From CAZJFH01 sp964545205 (GTDB lineage: Bacteria > Pseudomonadota > Alphaproteobacteria > Rhodospirillales > Magnetospirillaceae), in contig CAZJFH010000037.1 in assembly GCA_964545205.1 (NCBI GenBank), forward strand, positions 1-49,679: DNA of 49,679 nt, read 5' to 3'. Position numbers and translations under genes: made by a program. The notes under the pieces are model-generated. The model was given only the letters and a program-made list of their open reading frames with translations, was not told the DNA's origin and made no database searches. Positions 39,056 to 46,451 of the stretch are shown piece by piece (the first letter of the stretch is position 1; each line of letters starts with the position of its first letter).

Positions 39056-40918
39056 ATGAGCCTGAACGCCAAGGTCAGCCTGTTCTTCGCCATTATGTCG
39101 GTCAGCCTGATGGCGATCCTGGTGGCGATCAGCCTGTTCGCATTCCGCACCTTTTCCATCGCCTCGTCCGAGGAGCACATCCGCACCGCCGCCGAGATCG
39201 TGCGGGTGCACCTGACCGAGTCCATGATCAACGGCGTCATCGACCAGCGTCGAAGCTTCCTGCGGCGCCTGATGGAGGTCGAGGGGCTCGAGGAGGCGCG
39301 GGTGGTCCGCTCGGCGCTCGTCGAGCAGCAGTTCGGCGCCGGGCTGACCGAGGAGGCGCCGCGCGACGACCTCGAACGGCGGGTGCTCGCCAACGGCGCG
39401 CCGCAATACGAGGTCATCGAGACCGAGCAGGACACGCTGATTCGTGGCACCGTGCCCTTCGTCGCCACCGACCGCGGCTCGCCCAATTGCCTCGAATGCC
39501 ATCAGGTGCCGGTCGGCACCGTGCTCGGCGCGGTGACCATCTCGGTGTCGATCGGCGGGCTGAAGCAGCAGGCGATGCTGACGGTGGCCGGCGTCGCCGG
39601 CACGATCGCCGCCTTCACGCTTCTGACCTTCGTGCTGATCCGGCGCACCATCCGGCCGGTCTCGGTGACCGCCGAGCATGTCGAGGGCGCGGTTCAGCGG
39701 GCGCTGCGCGGCGACTTCAAGGCCCATGTCGAGCGCCTGACCAAGGACGAGATCGGCCAGATCGCCGGCGACATGAACCGGCTGCTGGTGTTCCTCGACG
39801 ACGGCCTGACGCGGATCGGCGCCAACGTGGCGCGGCTGACCAACCGCACGGCCGCCGCCGACGAGAACCAGCTCGACGCGACCATCGACATGATCGACGG
39901 CCTGACCCGGGCCGCGCAGTTCAAGCAGGCGATCGAGGAGGACGAGACCAAGTTCGAGATCCACCAGCGCCTGGCCCGGGCGCTGGAGAGCGAGTTCGAC
40001 GTCCGCGAGTACTCGGTCTACGAGATCGTGCCCCAGCGCAACCAGATGCTGCCGCTGTTCGTCGACGGCCAGCAGGAAGGCGCCTGCCGCTGGTGCGACC
40101 CGCAGATCCTGGTGCGCTCCGAGGGCTGCCGCGCGCGCCGCACCGGCCATGTCGTCGACGGCGTCGTCAATCCCGGCATCTGCTACGCCTTCCAGCCGCC
40201 GGCGGAGGAGGGCGAGCGGTCCCACATCTGCCTGCCGATCCTGCAGTCGGGATCGGTCGGCGGCGTGCTCCAGCTCGTCGCCACGCCGGATGAGCGCGAC
40301 CGGCTCTCGGCGCAGATCCCCTACATCAGCGTCTACCTGCGCGAGGCGGCGCCGGTGCTCGAGACCAAGAAGCTGATGGAGACCCTGCGCGAATCGAGCC
40401 TGCGCGACCCGATGACCGGGCTCAACAACCGCCGCTTCCTCGAGGAATACGTCGAGACCCTGATCGCCAACGTCCAGCGCCGCAAGACCTGCCTGGCGGT
40501 GATGATGCTCGACCTCGACTTCTTCAAGATGGTCAACGACACCTACGGCCACGATGCCGGCGACACGGTGATCAAGGCCCTGGCCAAGGTGCTGCGCCAG
40601 TCGGTGCGGGCCTCGGACCTGGTGATCCGCTACGGCGGCGAGGAATTCCTGATCTGCCTGCTCGACACGCCGAAGGAGGCCGCCGACCAGGTCGCCGAGA
40701 AGATTCGCCAGTCGGTCGAGGCGCTGGAGATCCAGGCCGGCCGGGTCGTGCTGCGCAAGACGATCTCGATCGGCGTCGCCGATTTCCCCGGCGACAGCGA
40801 CACCTTCTGGCAGGCGATCAAGTTCGCCGACGTGGCGCTGTACCAGGCCAAGGAACAGGGCCGCAACCGGGTCGTCCGGTTCGAGCAGTCGATGTGGGCC
40901 GACACCAAGAGCTACTGA
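39056..40918 (+). CDS. Membrane diguanylate cyclase with periplasmic CxxCH sensor
   Basis: A 620-residue c-di-GMP synthase. Order: membrane helix 8-30; a periplasmic domain (about 31-172) with the c-type heme motif CLECH at 145-149, resembling DUF3365/Tll0287-like sensors; membrane helix 173-196; HAMP (about 197-250); a GAF-like domain (about 310-455) with four Cys (344, 347, 358, 376); and GGDEF (about 460-615). The signature is GGEEF, with I-site RASD five residues before. All catalytic features are intact, so it should be active and product-inhibited. The periplasmic heme would make it a redox or gas sensor. ATG 39056 follows GGGGGAG by 8 bases. The upstream FNR box suggests oxygen-dependent expression. 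Confidence 0.9.
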   Translation: MSLNAKVSLFFAIMSVSLMAILVAISLFAFRTFSIASSEEHIRTAAEIVRVHLTESMINGVIDQRRSFLRRLMEVEGLEEARVVRSALVEQQFGAGLTEEAPRDDLERRVLANGAPQYEVIETEQDTLIRGTVPFVATDRGSPNCLECHQVPVGTVLGAVTISVSIGGLKQQAMLTVAGVAGTIAAFTLLTFVLIRRTIRPVSVTAEHVEGAVQRALRGDFKAHVERLTKDEIGQIAGDMNRLLVFLDDGLTRIGANVARLTNRTAAADENQLDATIDMIDGLTRAAQFKQAIEEDETKFEIHQRLARALESEFDVREYSVYEIVPQRNQMLPLFVDGQQEGACRWCDPQILVRSEGCRARRTGHVVDGVVNPGICYAFQPPAEEGERSHICLPILQSGSVGGVLQLVATPDERDRLSAQIPYISVYLREAAPVLETKKLMETLRESSLRDPMTGLNNRRFLEEYVETLIANVQRRKTCLAVMMLDLDFFKMVNDTYGHDAGDTVIKALAKVLRQSVRASDLVIRYGGEEFLICLLDTPKEAADQVAEKIRQSVEALEIQAGRVVLRKTISIGVADFPGDSDTFWQAIKFADVALYQAKEQGRNRVVRFEQSMWADTKSY

Positions 40919-40959
40919 ACCTGGCGCAACCGCCGCGGCCGTGCGCGCCGGAAAAGTCC

Positions 40960-40991
40960 AGAGCATGTTCCGTGCGGGCGGAACATGCTCT
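40960..40991. repeat. Perfect 13-bp palindrome between two diguanylate cyclase genes
   Basis: Arms 40960-40972 and 40979-40991 (AGAGCATGTTCCG and its complement) flank 6 bases. It has no T run. Similar GAGCATG palindromes preceded by GGAAAAGT occur, to my knowledge, as dispersed repeats in alphaproteobacteria. It sits 29 bases before the start of the next gene, so it could also be an operator. Confidence 0.7.
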
Positions 40992-41020
40992 AGGCTGTGG
41001 CGGCACTTGATGGGGGCGCC

Positions 41021-42934
41021 ATGAGCAGCACGCGCATCTGGGGCACGCGCGCCTCGCCGGCGGCGGTCGTCGCGGCCGTCGCGGCGGTGGTGCTGGTCTG
41101 CGAACTGGCGGTCGCGCTCGCGGGGGCGCTGCTGCTGCAGGCCCATCCCACGCCGGCGATGGTGGCGGCGCGCGCAGCGCTGCTCGCGGTCGTGTTCAGC
41201 CTCGCCTACTGGAATCTGGTCCGCCGGCCGGCCGGCGACGATCGCCGCGACGCCGACGCGCTGCTGGCCGCCGTGCCCGACCCGGTGGCGCTGCTCGACG
41301 AGGACGCCGCCGTATGCGTCGGCAACGATCCGGCGCGCCGGCTGCTGGCGGGCGGCGGCACGGCCGGCATCCAGGACGGCGACGGTCGCGGCCTGACCTC
41401 GATTCTGCGCGAGGTCGCGCGCGGCGGCGAGGCGCGGCGGTTCGAGGCCTCGCTCGACGAGCGGCGGCTGCGCCTGTCGGTGCTGCCGCTGCTCGAGTCG
41501 GGCCACGGGCGGCGGTTCGCCGTCCATGTCGCCGACGTCACCGAAGCCGTGCGGCTGCGCGACGTTGTCGCGCTCGTCGCCGACATCGACCGCCGCGGCA
41601 TGGCCGGCGCGGAGCCGACGGCGCTGCTCGACCACGCCTGCCGCCAGGTCGTCGCGGTCCTCGGCGTCGATCTGGCCTGGGTCTGCCGCAAGCGGCCGGA
41701 CGGCGGCATCGGCTGGCTCGCCGGGGCCGCCGGCGCGGGCGAGCGTGCCGTCGACCTGGATCGCGCCGGCGTGCGCTGGGACGATTCCGCCGCCGGACGC
41801 GGTCCGATCGGCACGGCGTTGCGCGACGGCGAGGTCCAGGTCCAGAAGCTCAGCGCCACCGGCGTGCAGGACTGGCAGAAGGCGCTGCGCCGCCAGGGAC
41901 TGCAGGCCGTCGCGGCGGTGCCGATGCGAATCGGCGGCGAGGTCTCGGGCGCCTTGGTGCTCGGAAGCCGGGCCGAGGCCGGCTTCGACGACCGCTCGCT
42001 GGTGACGCTGGCCGGCATCGTCGCCGGGCGCCTCGCGGCGGCCCTGGCGCGCGAGGCCGAGCAAGCCCGCCTGCGTCTGCTCGCGGCGACGGTGGAGAAC
42101 GCCGCCGAACCGATCCTGGTCACCAGTCGCGACGGCGTCGTCCAGCAGGTCAACGCCGCGGCGGCGCGGCTGTACGGCTATGCGGCCCAGGAAATCGTCG
42201 GCCGCAACCTGCGCCTGCTGCAGGCCGACGAGGAGTCGGGAGCGGCCTGGCGGACGCTTTCGGCGGGAGAGGCGTGGAGCGGCGAGATCGCCGGGCAGCG
42301 CAAGGACGGCGCCGCGCTGGTGGTTCGCGAGACCCTGACGCCGGTGCGCGACCAGCGCGGCGAGATCGAGCACGTGGTCGTCGTCCAGGAGGACCTCACC
42401 GCGTTGCGCGCGGCCGAGGAACGGATGCGTCACATGGCGCAGTACGACGCGCTGACCGACCTGCCCAACCGCGCCCTGTTCTTCGACCGGCTGGTTCACG
42501 GCCTGGCGGTGGCCCGGCGCAACCATCACTCGATGGCGCTGCTGTCGTTGAACATCGACCATTTCCGCCTGGTCAACGACACGTTCGGCCACGCCGCCGG
42601 CGATGCCCTGCTGCAGGCGGTGGCGGCGCGGCTGCGCCAGACCACCCGCAACAGCGACACGGTGGCGCGCCTGGGCGGCGACGAGTTCGCGATCCTGGCG
42701 CCGCAGGTCATGGTCCGCGAGGACGCGGCCAGGGTGGCGCAGAAGGTGCTGGAGGCGCTGCGGCCGCCGTTCGACGTCGACGGCCAGGAGATCCATGTCG
42801 GGATGTCGATCGGCATCGCCGTGTTCCCGCACGACGGCGAGAACGAGGAGATCCTGATGAGCCGTTCCGAAGGCGCGTTGGCCATCGTCAAGATGCAGGC
42901 CCGCAACGGCTACAAGTTCGCGTCGGTGTCCTGA
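41021..42934 (+). CDS. Diguanylate cyclase with membrane, GAF and PAS domains
   Basis: A 637-residue protein. Two hydrophobic helices near the N-terminus (about 12-65) anchor it. A PAS-like segment (about 80-175, starting LLAAVPDPVALLDEDA), a GAF domain (about 195-345) and a PAS domain (about 350-470, starting VENAAEPILVTSRDG) follow. The GGDEF domain (about 480-635) has DALTDLPNRALFF, LSLNIDHFRLVNDTFGH, the intact GGDEF signature and I-site RNSD five residues before. In the first strand Asn replaces the usual first Asp (LNID), but the second Asp is kept. It lies 102 bases behind the CxxCH cyclase and overlaps the convergent kinase gene by 25 bases. Confidence 0.9.
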   Translation: MSSTRIWGTRASPAAVVAAVAAVVLVCELAVALAGALLLQAHPTPAMVAARAALLAVVFSLAYWNLVRRPAGDDRRDADALLAAVPDPVALLDEDAAVCVGNDPARRLLAGGGTAGIQDGDGRGLTSILREVARGGEARRFEASLDERRLRLSVLPLLESGHGRRFAVHVADVTEAVRLRDVVALVADIDRRGMAGAEPTALLDHACRQVVAVLGVDLAWVCRKRPDGGIGWLAGAAGAGERAVDLDRAGVRWDDSAAGRGPIGTALRDGEVQVQKLSATGVQDWQKALRRQGLQAVAAVPMRIGGEVSGALVLGSRAEAGFDDRSLVTLAGIVAGRLAAALAREAEQARLRLLAATVENAAEPILVTSRDGVVQQVNAAAARLYGYAAQEIVGRNLRLLQADEESGAAWRTLSAGEAWSGEIAGQRKDGAALVVRETLTPVRDQRGEIEHVVVVQEDLTALRAAEERMRHMAQYDALTDLPNRALFFDRLVHGLAVARRNHHSMALLSLNIDHFRLVNDTFGHAAGDALLQAVAARLRQTTRNSDTVARLGGDEFAILAPQVMVREDAARVAQKVLEALRPPFDVDGQEIHVGMSIGIAVFPHDGENEEILMSRSEGALAIVKMQARNGYKFASVS

Positions 42935-44142
42935 TCGCCGGCCGGCAGGGTGAAGCGGACGGTGGTGCCGGTCTCGGCCTCGGGGGCGATCCAGATGCGC
43001 CCGCCATGGCGCTCGACGATGCGCTTGCAGGTCGCCAGGCCGATGCCGCTGCCGGGATAGCTGCTGTCGGGCTGGAGGCGTTCGAACACGGTGAACACGC
43101 CGGCGTGGTGCTCGGCCGGAATGCCGATGCCGTCGTCGCTGACCGAAAACTCCCAGCCGCCGTCCACCGCCTCGGCCGCCACGTGGATTCGTGCGCCGCA
43201 GCCGGCGCGGCGGAACTTGATGGCGTTGGCGATCAGGTTCTGGAACAGCTCGCCGAGCTGGATCTCGTCGCCGGTCACCGTGGGCAGGGCGCCGACGGTG
43301 ACCCTGGCCCCGGCTTCGGCGGAGGCCTCGGAGAGGGTGCGCAGGACGGTGGCGAGCAGCGCCGCGCAGTCCACCGGCTTGCGGCGCAGCGGCCGTCTGG
43401 TGGCGCGGGAGAAGCTGAGCAGATCGCCGATCAGCCGCTGCATGCGCAGGCCCGCATCGACGGCGAAGCCGATGAACTCGGAGGCGTCGGAATCGAGCCG
43501 GTCGGCGTAGCGCCGCAGCAGGAGCTGGTTGTACGACACGATCATCCGCAGCGGCTCCTGCAGGTCGTGCGAGGCGACGTAGGCGAAGCGCTCCAACTCG
43601 GCGTTGGTCTCGGACAGGCGTTCGACGGTGTCGCGCAGCCGGCGGTTGGCCTCGGACAGCTCGGCGGTGCGCAGGACCACGCGCGCCTCGATCTCGGTCA
43701 GGACGCGCCGCCGCTCCAGCGCCTCGGTCGCGGCGATGGCCAGGTTCTCGGCCAGCGCGCGGTAGGGCGCGAAGGCGTCCGGATCGTCGAGTTCCAGCAG
43801 CAGGTGGCCGGAGCCGCGCTGGTGCAGCGGCAGCACCGTCAGGCCGGCCTCGGCCGCGGCTTTCAGCCGCACGCGGCCGTCGGGACCGAGGATGCCGGGG
43901 TGCCGCGACAGCGCTCCGGCGGGCCTGAGGCGGCCGGCGCTGGACAGGGCGCAATCGACGACGCCCGGCAGCGGCTGCACGGACTGGCGCAGGATGACCG
44001 CCGCGGCTTGCTCGTCGGGAGCGTCGTCGAGGGCCTGGCGGAACGCCAGCAGGCCGGCCAGCAGTTCCGCCTGGCATGCCGCCTCGGCGGCGGTCGGCGC
44101 CGGCGTTTCGAAACACGGGCCCTGGTTTCCGAGATCGGTCAT
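42910..44142 (-). CDS. Soluble sensor histidine kinase with GAF-like input
   Basis: A 410-residue cytoplasmic kinase without membrane segments. The first 150 residues look like a GAF-type sensory domain. A coiled-coil linker (about 150-190) follows, then HisKA with FAYVASHDLQEPLRMI (phospho-accepting His about 196), a bacteriophytochrome-type kinase form. The ATPase domain has the N box LFQNLIANAIKF, DDGIGIP and GSGIGLATCKRIVERHGG. GGGGAA precedes ATG 44142. It is the last gene of a minus-strand run behind the CZB, EAL and SPOR genes. No response regulator is adjacent; the REC-GGDEF protein (17.9 kb) is a candidate partner only by inference. Confidence 0.88.
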   Translation of the reverse strand: MTDLGNQGPCFETPAPTAAEAACQAELLAGLLAFRQALDDAPDEQAAAVILRQSVQPLPGVVDCALSSAGRLRPAGALSRHPGILGPDGRVRLKAAAEAGLTVLPLHQRGSGHLLLELDDPDAFAPYRALAENLAIAATEALERRRVLTEIEARVVLRTAELSEANRRLRDTVERLSETNAELERFAYVASHDLQEPLRMIVSYNQLLLRRYADRLDSDASEFIGFAVDAGLRMQRLIGDLLSFSRATRRPLRRKPVDCAALLATVLRTLSEASAEAGARVTVGALPTVTGDEIQLGELFQNLIANAIKFRRAGCGARIHVAAEAVDGGWEFSVSDDGIGIPAEHHAGVFTVFERLQPDSSYPGSGIGLATCKRIVERHGGRIWIAPEAETGTTVRFTLPAGDQDTDANL

Positions 44143-44252
44143 GGCATTCCCCGGGCGCCCCAGCCGGGCGCAGGCGCCCGGCTCCGACAGTATAAGCCGG
44201 TCCTCTCGCCTGACCTATCGCCCAAAACGAACGCCAGCCATGTGCCGGCGGT

Positions 44253-44618
44253 TCAGCGCGCCGGCAGCGGCTTCAGGGTCTCGCGATCGTGCAGCACGCA
44301 GTAGAGTTTGCGGGCGGTGAGGGAGTCGCACAGCAGGCGCATCAGCGCCTGGTCGCCCTCGGCGTAGAGCCGGAACCACTGCCCCTTGCCGTCGAGATCG
44401 ACGATGCGCAGCTCCGGCTGGAAATAGAGAACCGACGAATAGAGCTCGGTCATCACCCGCCAGCCCCGCTCGGCGGCTTCGAGTCCGCGGTAGGACGCCA
44501 GATGCGCCATCGTCTTCGGCCCGGTCACCGCGGCACGCGCCTCCTGCGCCTGGGCGGCCGGAGCCGCGGCGAGCAGAAGGGGAGCGGCGAGGACGATGCC
44601 GGCGAGAAACTGACGCAT
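44253..44618 (-). CDS. Secreted SPOR-like domain protein
   Basis: A 121-residue precursor with a signal peptide of about 25 residues (LAGIVLAAPLLLAAAPAAQAQ). The mature part follows the SPOR pattern: MAHLASYRGLEAAERGWRVM, then the conserved GKGQWFRLYAEG and LMRLLCDSLTARKLYCVL. SPOR domains bind denuded glycan strands of peptidoglycan, so a cell-wall role at the septum or cell pole is likely; here the domain is alone. ATG 44618 gives the signal peptide directly, without a clear ribosome-binding site. It lies 50 bases behind the EAL gene. Confidence 0.75.
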   Translation of the reverse strand: MRQFLAGIVLAAPLLLAAAPAAQAQEARAAVTGPKTMAHLASYRGLEAAERGWRVMTELYSSVLYFQPELRIVDLDGKGQWFRLYAEGDQALMRLLCDSLTARKLYCVLHDRETLKPLPAR

Positions 44619-44668
44619 GGCGCGAGGTTGCGCGCAAACGCGTGTCCTGGCAACTCTCAATTCGCGGC

Positions 44669-46321
44669 TCACGTCATTCCGACCGCCAGATGCGCCTGGA
44701 CGCGCCCGAAGGGCTTGGGCGGCAGCGGCAGCTTGGTCGCATCGACGCTGGGCTTGGCGAAAAAGAAGCCCTGGGCGTAGTCGACGCGCAGCTCGCGCAG
44801 CAGGTGGATGGCGCGCTCCTCCTCGACCATCTCGCCGATCGTGCGGATGCCCAGCTCGTTGCACAGCGACACCATGGCGCGCAGGAACGGCTTGCCGTGG
44901 CGGCTGTCGAAGGCGTCCAGGATGTAGCTGCCGTCGATCTTGACGTAGTCGACCTCCAGCGCGCGCAGATAGTGGAAGGTGGCGGCGCCGGCGCCGAAAT
45001 CGTCGAGACAGAATCGGCAGCCCATGCCGCGCAGCTTCTGCACCACCTTGTTGGCGGCCTCGAGGTCCTTGATGCCGGCCGACTCGGTCAGCTCGAACAG
45101 CAGGCGCGGCAATTGCCAGCTGTTCTCGCGCAGCAGCCGGATCAACTGGTTGACGAAGGCCACGTTGGTCAGCGAGGCGCCCGAGAGGTTGATCGCGACA
45201 TGCGCGGCCGGCGGAATGCCGGCGTTGTCGCGCAGCACGGTCAGCGCCTTCCGGCAGACGATCCAGTCCAGTTCGGCGACGACGCCCATGTCCTCGGCGA
45301 AACCGATGAAACGCGCCGGCAGGACATGGCGGCCGCCCTGGGCGATGCGGGCCAGGGCCTCGAAATGGTGCACGTTCCAGTTGGTCAGGCAGACGATCGG
45401 CTGGAAGGCGAAGCAGAACTGCTCGCCGCCGATCAGCGCGCGGAAGTTCTGGACCTTGCTCATCGTCTCGCTCATCGCCGCCTTGTAGCCCTGGGTCAGC
45501 GACGACAGCGAGAAGCCCTCGGCCCGCTCGGCGAATTTGTTGACGACGTACACCAGCGCCTTGGAGACGTCTTCGGCGGCGAGGTCGGCGTCCATCGTCA
45601 TCGTCGCCAGCCGCAAGCCGGGGAGCTCGTCGTGATCGAACGCCTTCAGCGTCTCCTGCAGCCGCGCCTGGATCATGGTGCCGTCGACATGGCCGTCATG
45701 GATGATCCCGACCGTGCCGTTTTCCAGCCGCGCGACGGAATCGCCGCCCACCGACCACGCCCGCAGTCCGGATTCCAGCGTCGCCAGCAGCTCGTCGCCG
45801 GCGGAGTCGTTGGCCGGGACGTTGACCAGGGTCAGGCTGTAGGCCTCGCCGCTGCACAGGCCCTCGCGCAGCCGCGATTCCGCCATTTCCGCGAAGCCGG
45901 CGCTCGACACCGGCCCCTTCGGCCGCGGCGCCGCCGCCCGGTGGTCGCGGCTGATGCTCAGATGCACGCAGCCGGCCGCGCCGCCCAGATTGATGCCCGA
46001 AACCAGGGCCTGCACGGCCGTGCCGCGGTCGTCGAGCAGCAGCCGCAGACGCGAGAACCGGCCGCCGCCATGCAGCCGGCGCAGCGCCTCGGCCGCCATC
46101 GTCCGGTCGTCGGCATGCACGAGATCGAGGAATCCGGCGCCCGCCAGCCCCTCCGGCGCCCGGCCGCAGACGCGTTCGGCGGCGCCGGTCGCGAAGACGA
46201 CGCGGCCGTCGCCGTCGAGTTCGACCAGAAGATCGCCGCCGGCGAAGGCGAAGGCCAGGAACCTGTCGCGCTGGACACGGATGCGGTCCTTGGCGAGCGC
46301 GCTGCTGTCTGACTCGGACAT
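44669..46321 (-). CDS. PAS / degenerate GGDEF / EAL phosphodiesterase
   Basis: Cytoplasmic 550-residue protein. A PAS domain spans about 25-125. The middle (about 140-265) has the outline of GGDEF (GGDSVARLENGTVGII where the signature should lie) but no signature, so it is probably a regulatory GTP-binding remnant. The EAL domain (about 290-535) keeps all catalytic residues: EAL at 321-323, Asn 378, Glu 413 in ELTES, Asp 440 and 441, Lys 461, Glu 497 and Gln 517. It should hydrolyse c-di-GMP to pGpG. The usual EGVE motif reads GEMVE, which keeps the Glu. It lies between the CZB and SPOR genes on the same strand. Confidence 0.9.
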   Translation of the reverse strand: MSESDSSALAKDRIRVQRDRFLAFAFAGGDLLVELDGDGRVVFATGAAERVCGRAPEGLAGAGFLDLVHADDRTMAAEALRRLHGGGRFSRLRLLLDDRGTAVQALVSGINLGGAAGCVHLSISRDHRAAAPRPKGPVSSAGFAEMAESRLREGLCSGEAYSLTLVNVPANDSAGDELLATLESGLRAWSVGGDSVARLENGTVGIIHDGHVDGTMIQARLQETLKAFDHDELPGLRLATMTMDADLAAEDVSKALVYVVNKFAERAEGFSLSSLTQGYKAAMSETMSKVQNFRALIGGEQFCFAFQPIVCLTNWNVHHFEALARIAQGGRHVLPARFIGFAEDMGVVAELDWIVCRKALTVLRDNAGIPPAAHVAINLSGASLTNVAFVNQLIRLLRENSWQLPRLLFELTESAGIKDLEAANKVVQKLRGMGCRFCLDDFGAGAATFHYLRALEVDYVKIDGSYILDAFDSRHGKPFLRAMVSLCNELGIRTIGEMVEEERAIHLLRELRVDYAQGFFFAKPSVDATKLPLPPKPFGRVQAHLAVGMT

Positions 46322-46451
46322 GCGTCCTCCGGCTGATCTCGGGCGATGCCGCCGCTACCGACGATACCCCGAGTGCCGGTGGTCACCAATACCGCACATG
46401 CCGCGGCATACTGCCGTCATATGTCCGATTCTTGTCTCGACATACGAAGGG

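Noticed and set aside
38960..44116. A 1718-codon open frame on the minus strand
   Set aside because: It runs antisense to the two cyclase genes and out of frame through the kinase gene. Composition is low-complexity Arg/Ala/Gly/Asp, as expected for the shadow of GC-rich coding DNA.
44189..44194. A TATACT -10 box for the histidine kinase gene
   Set aside because: No acceptable -35 element at 16-18 bases; a single hexamer is too weak to list.
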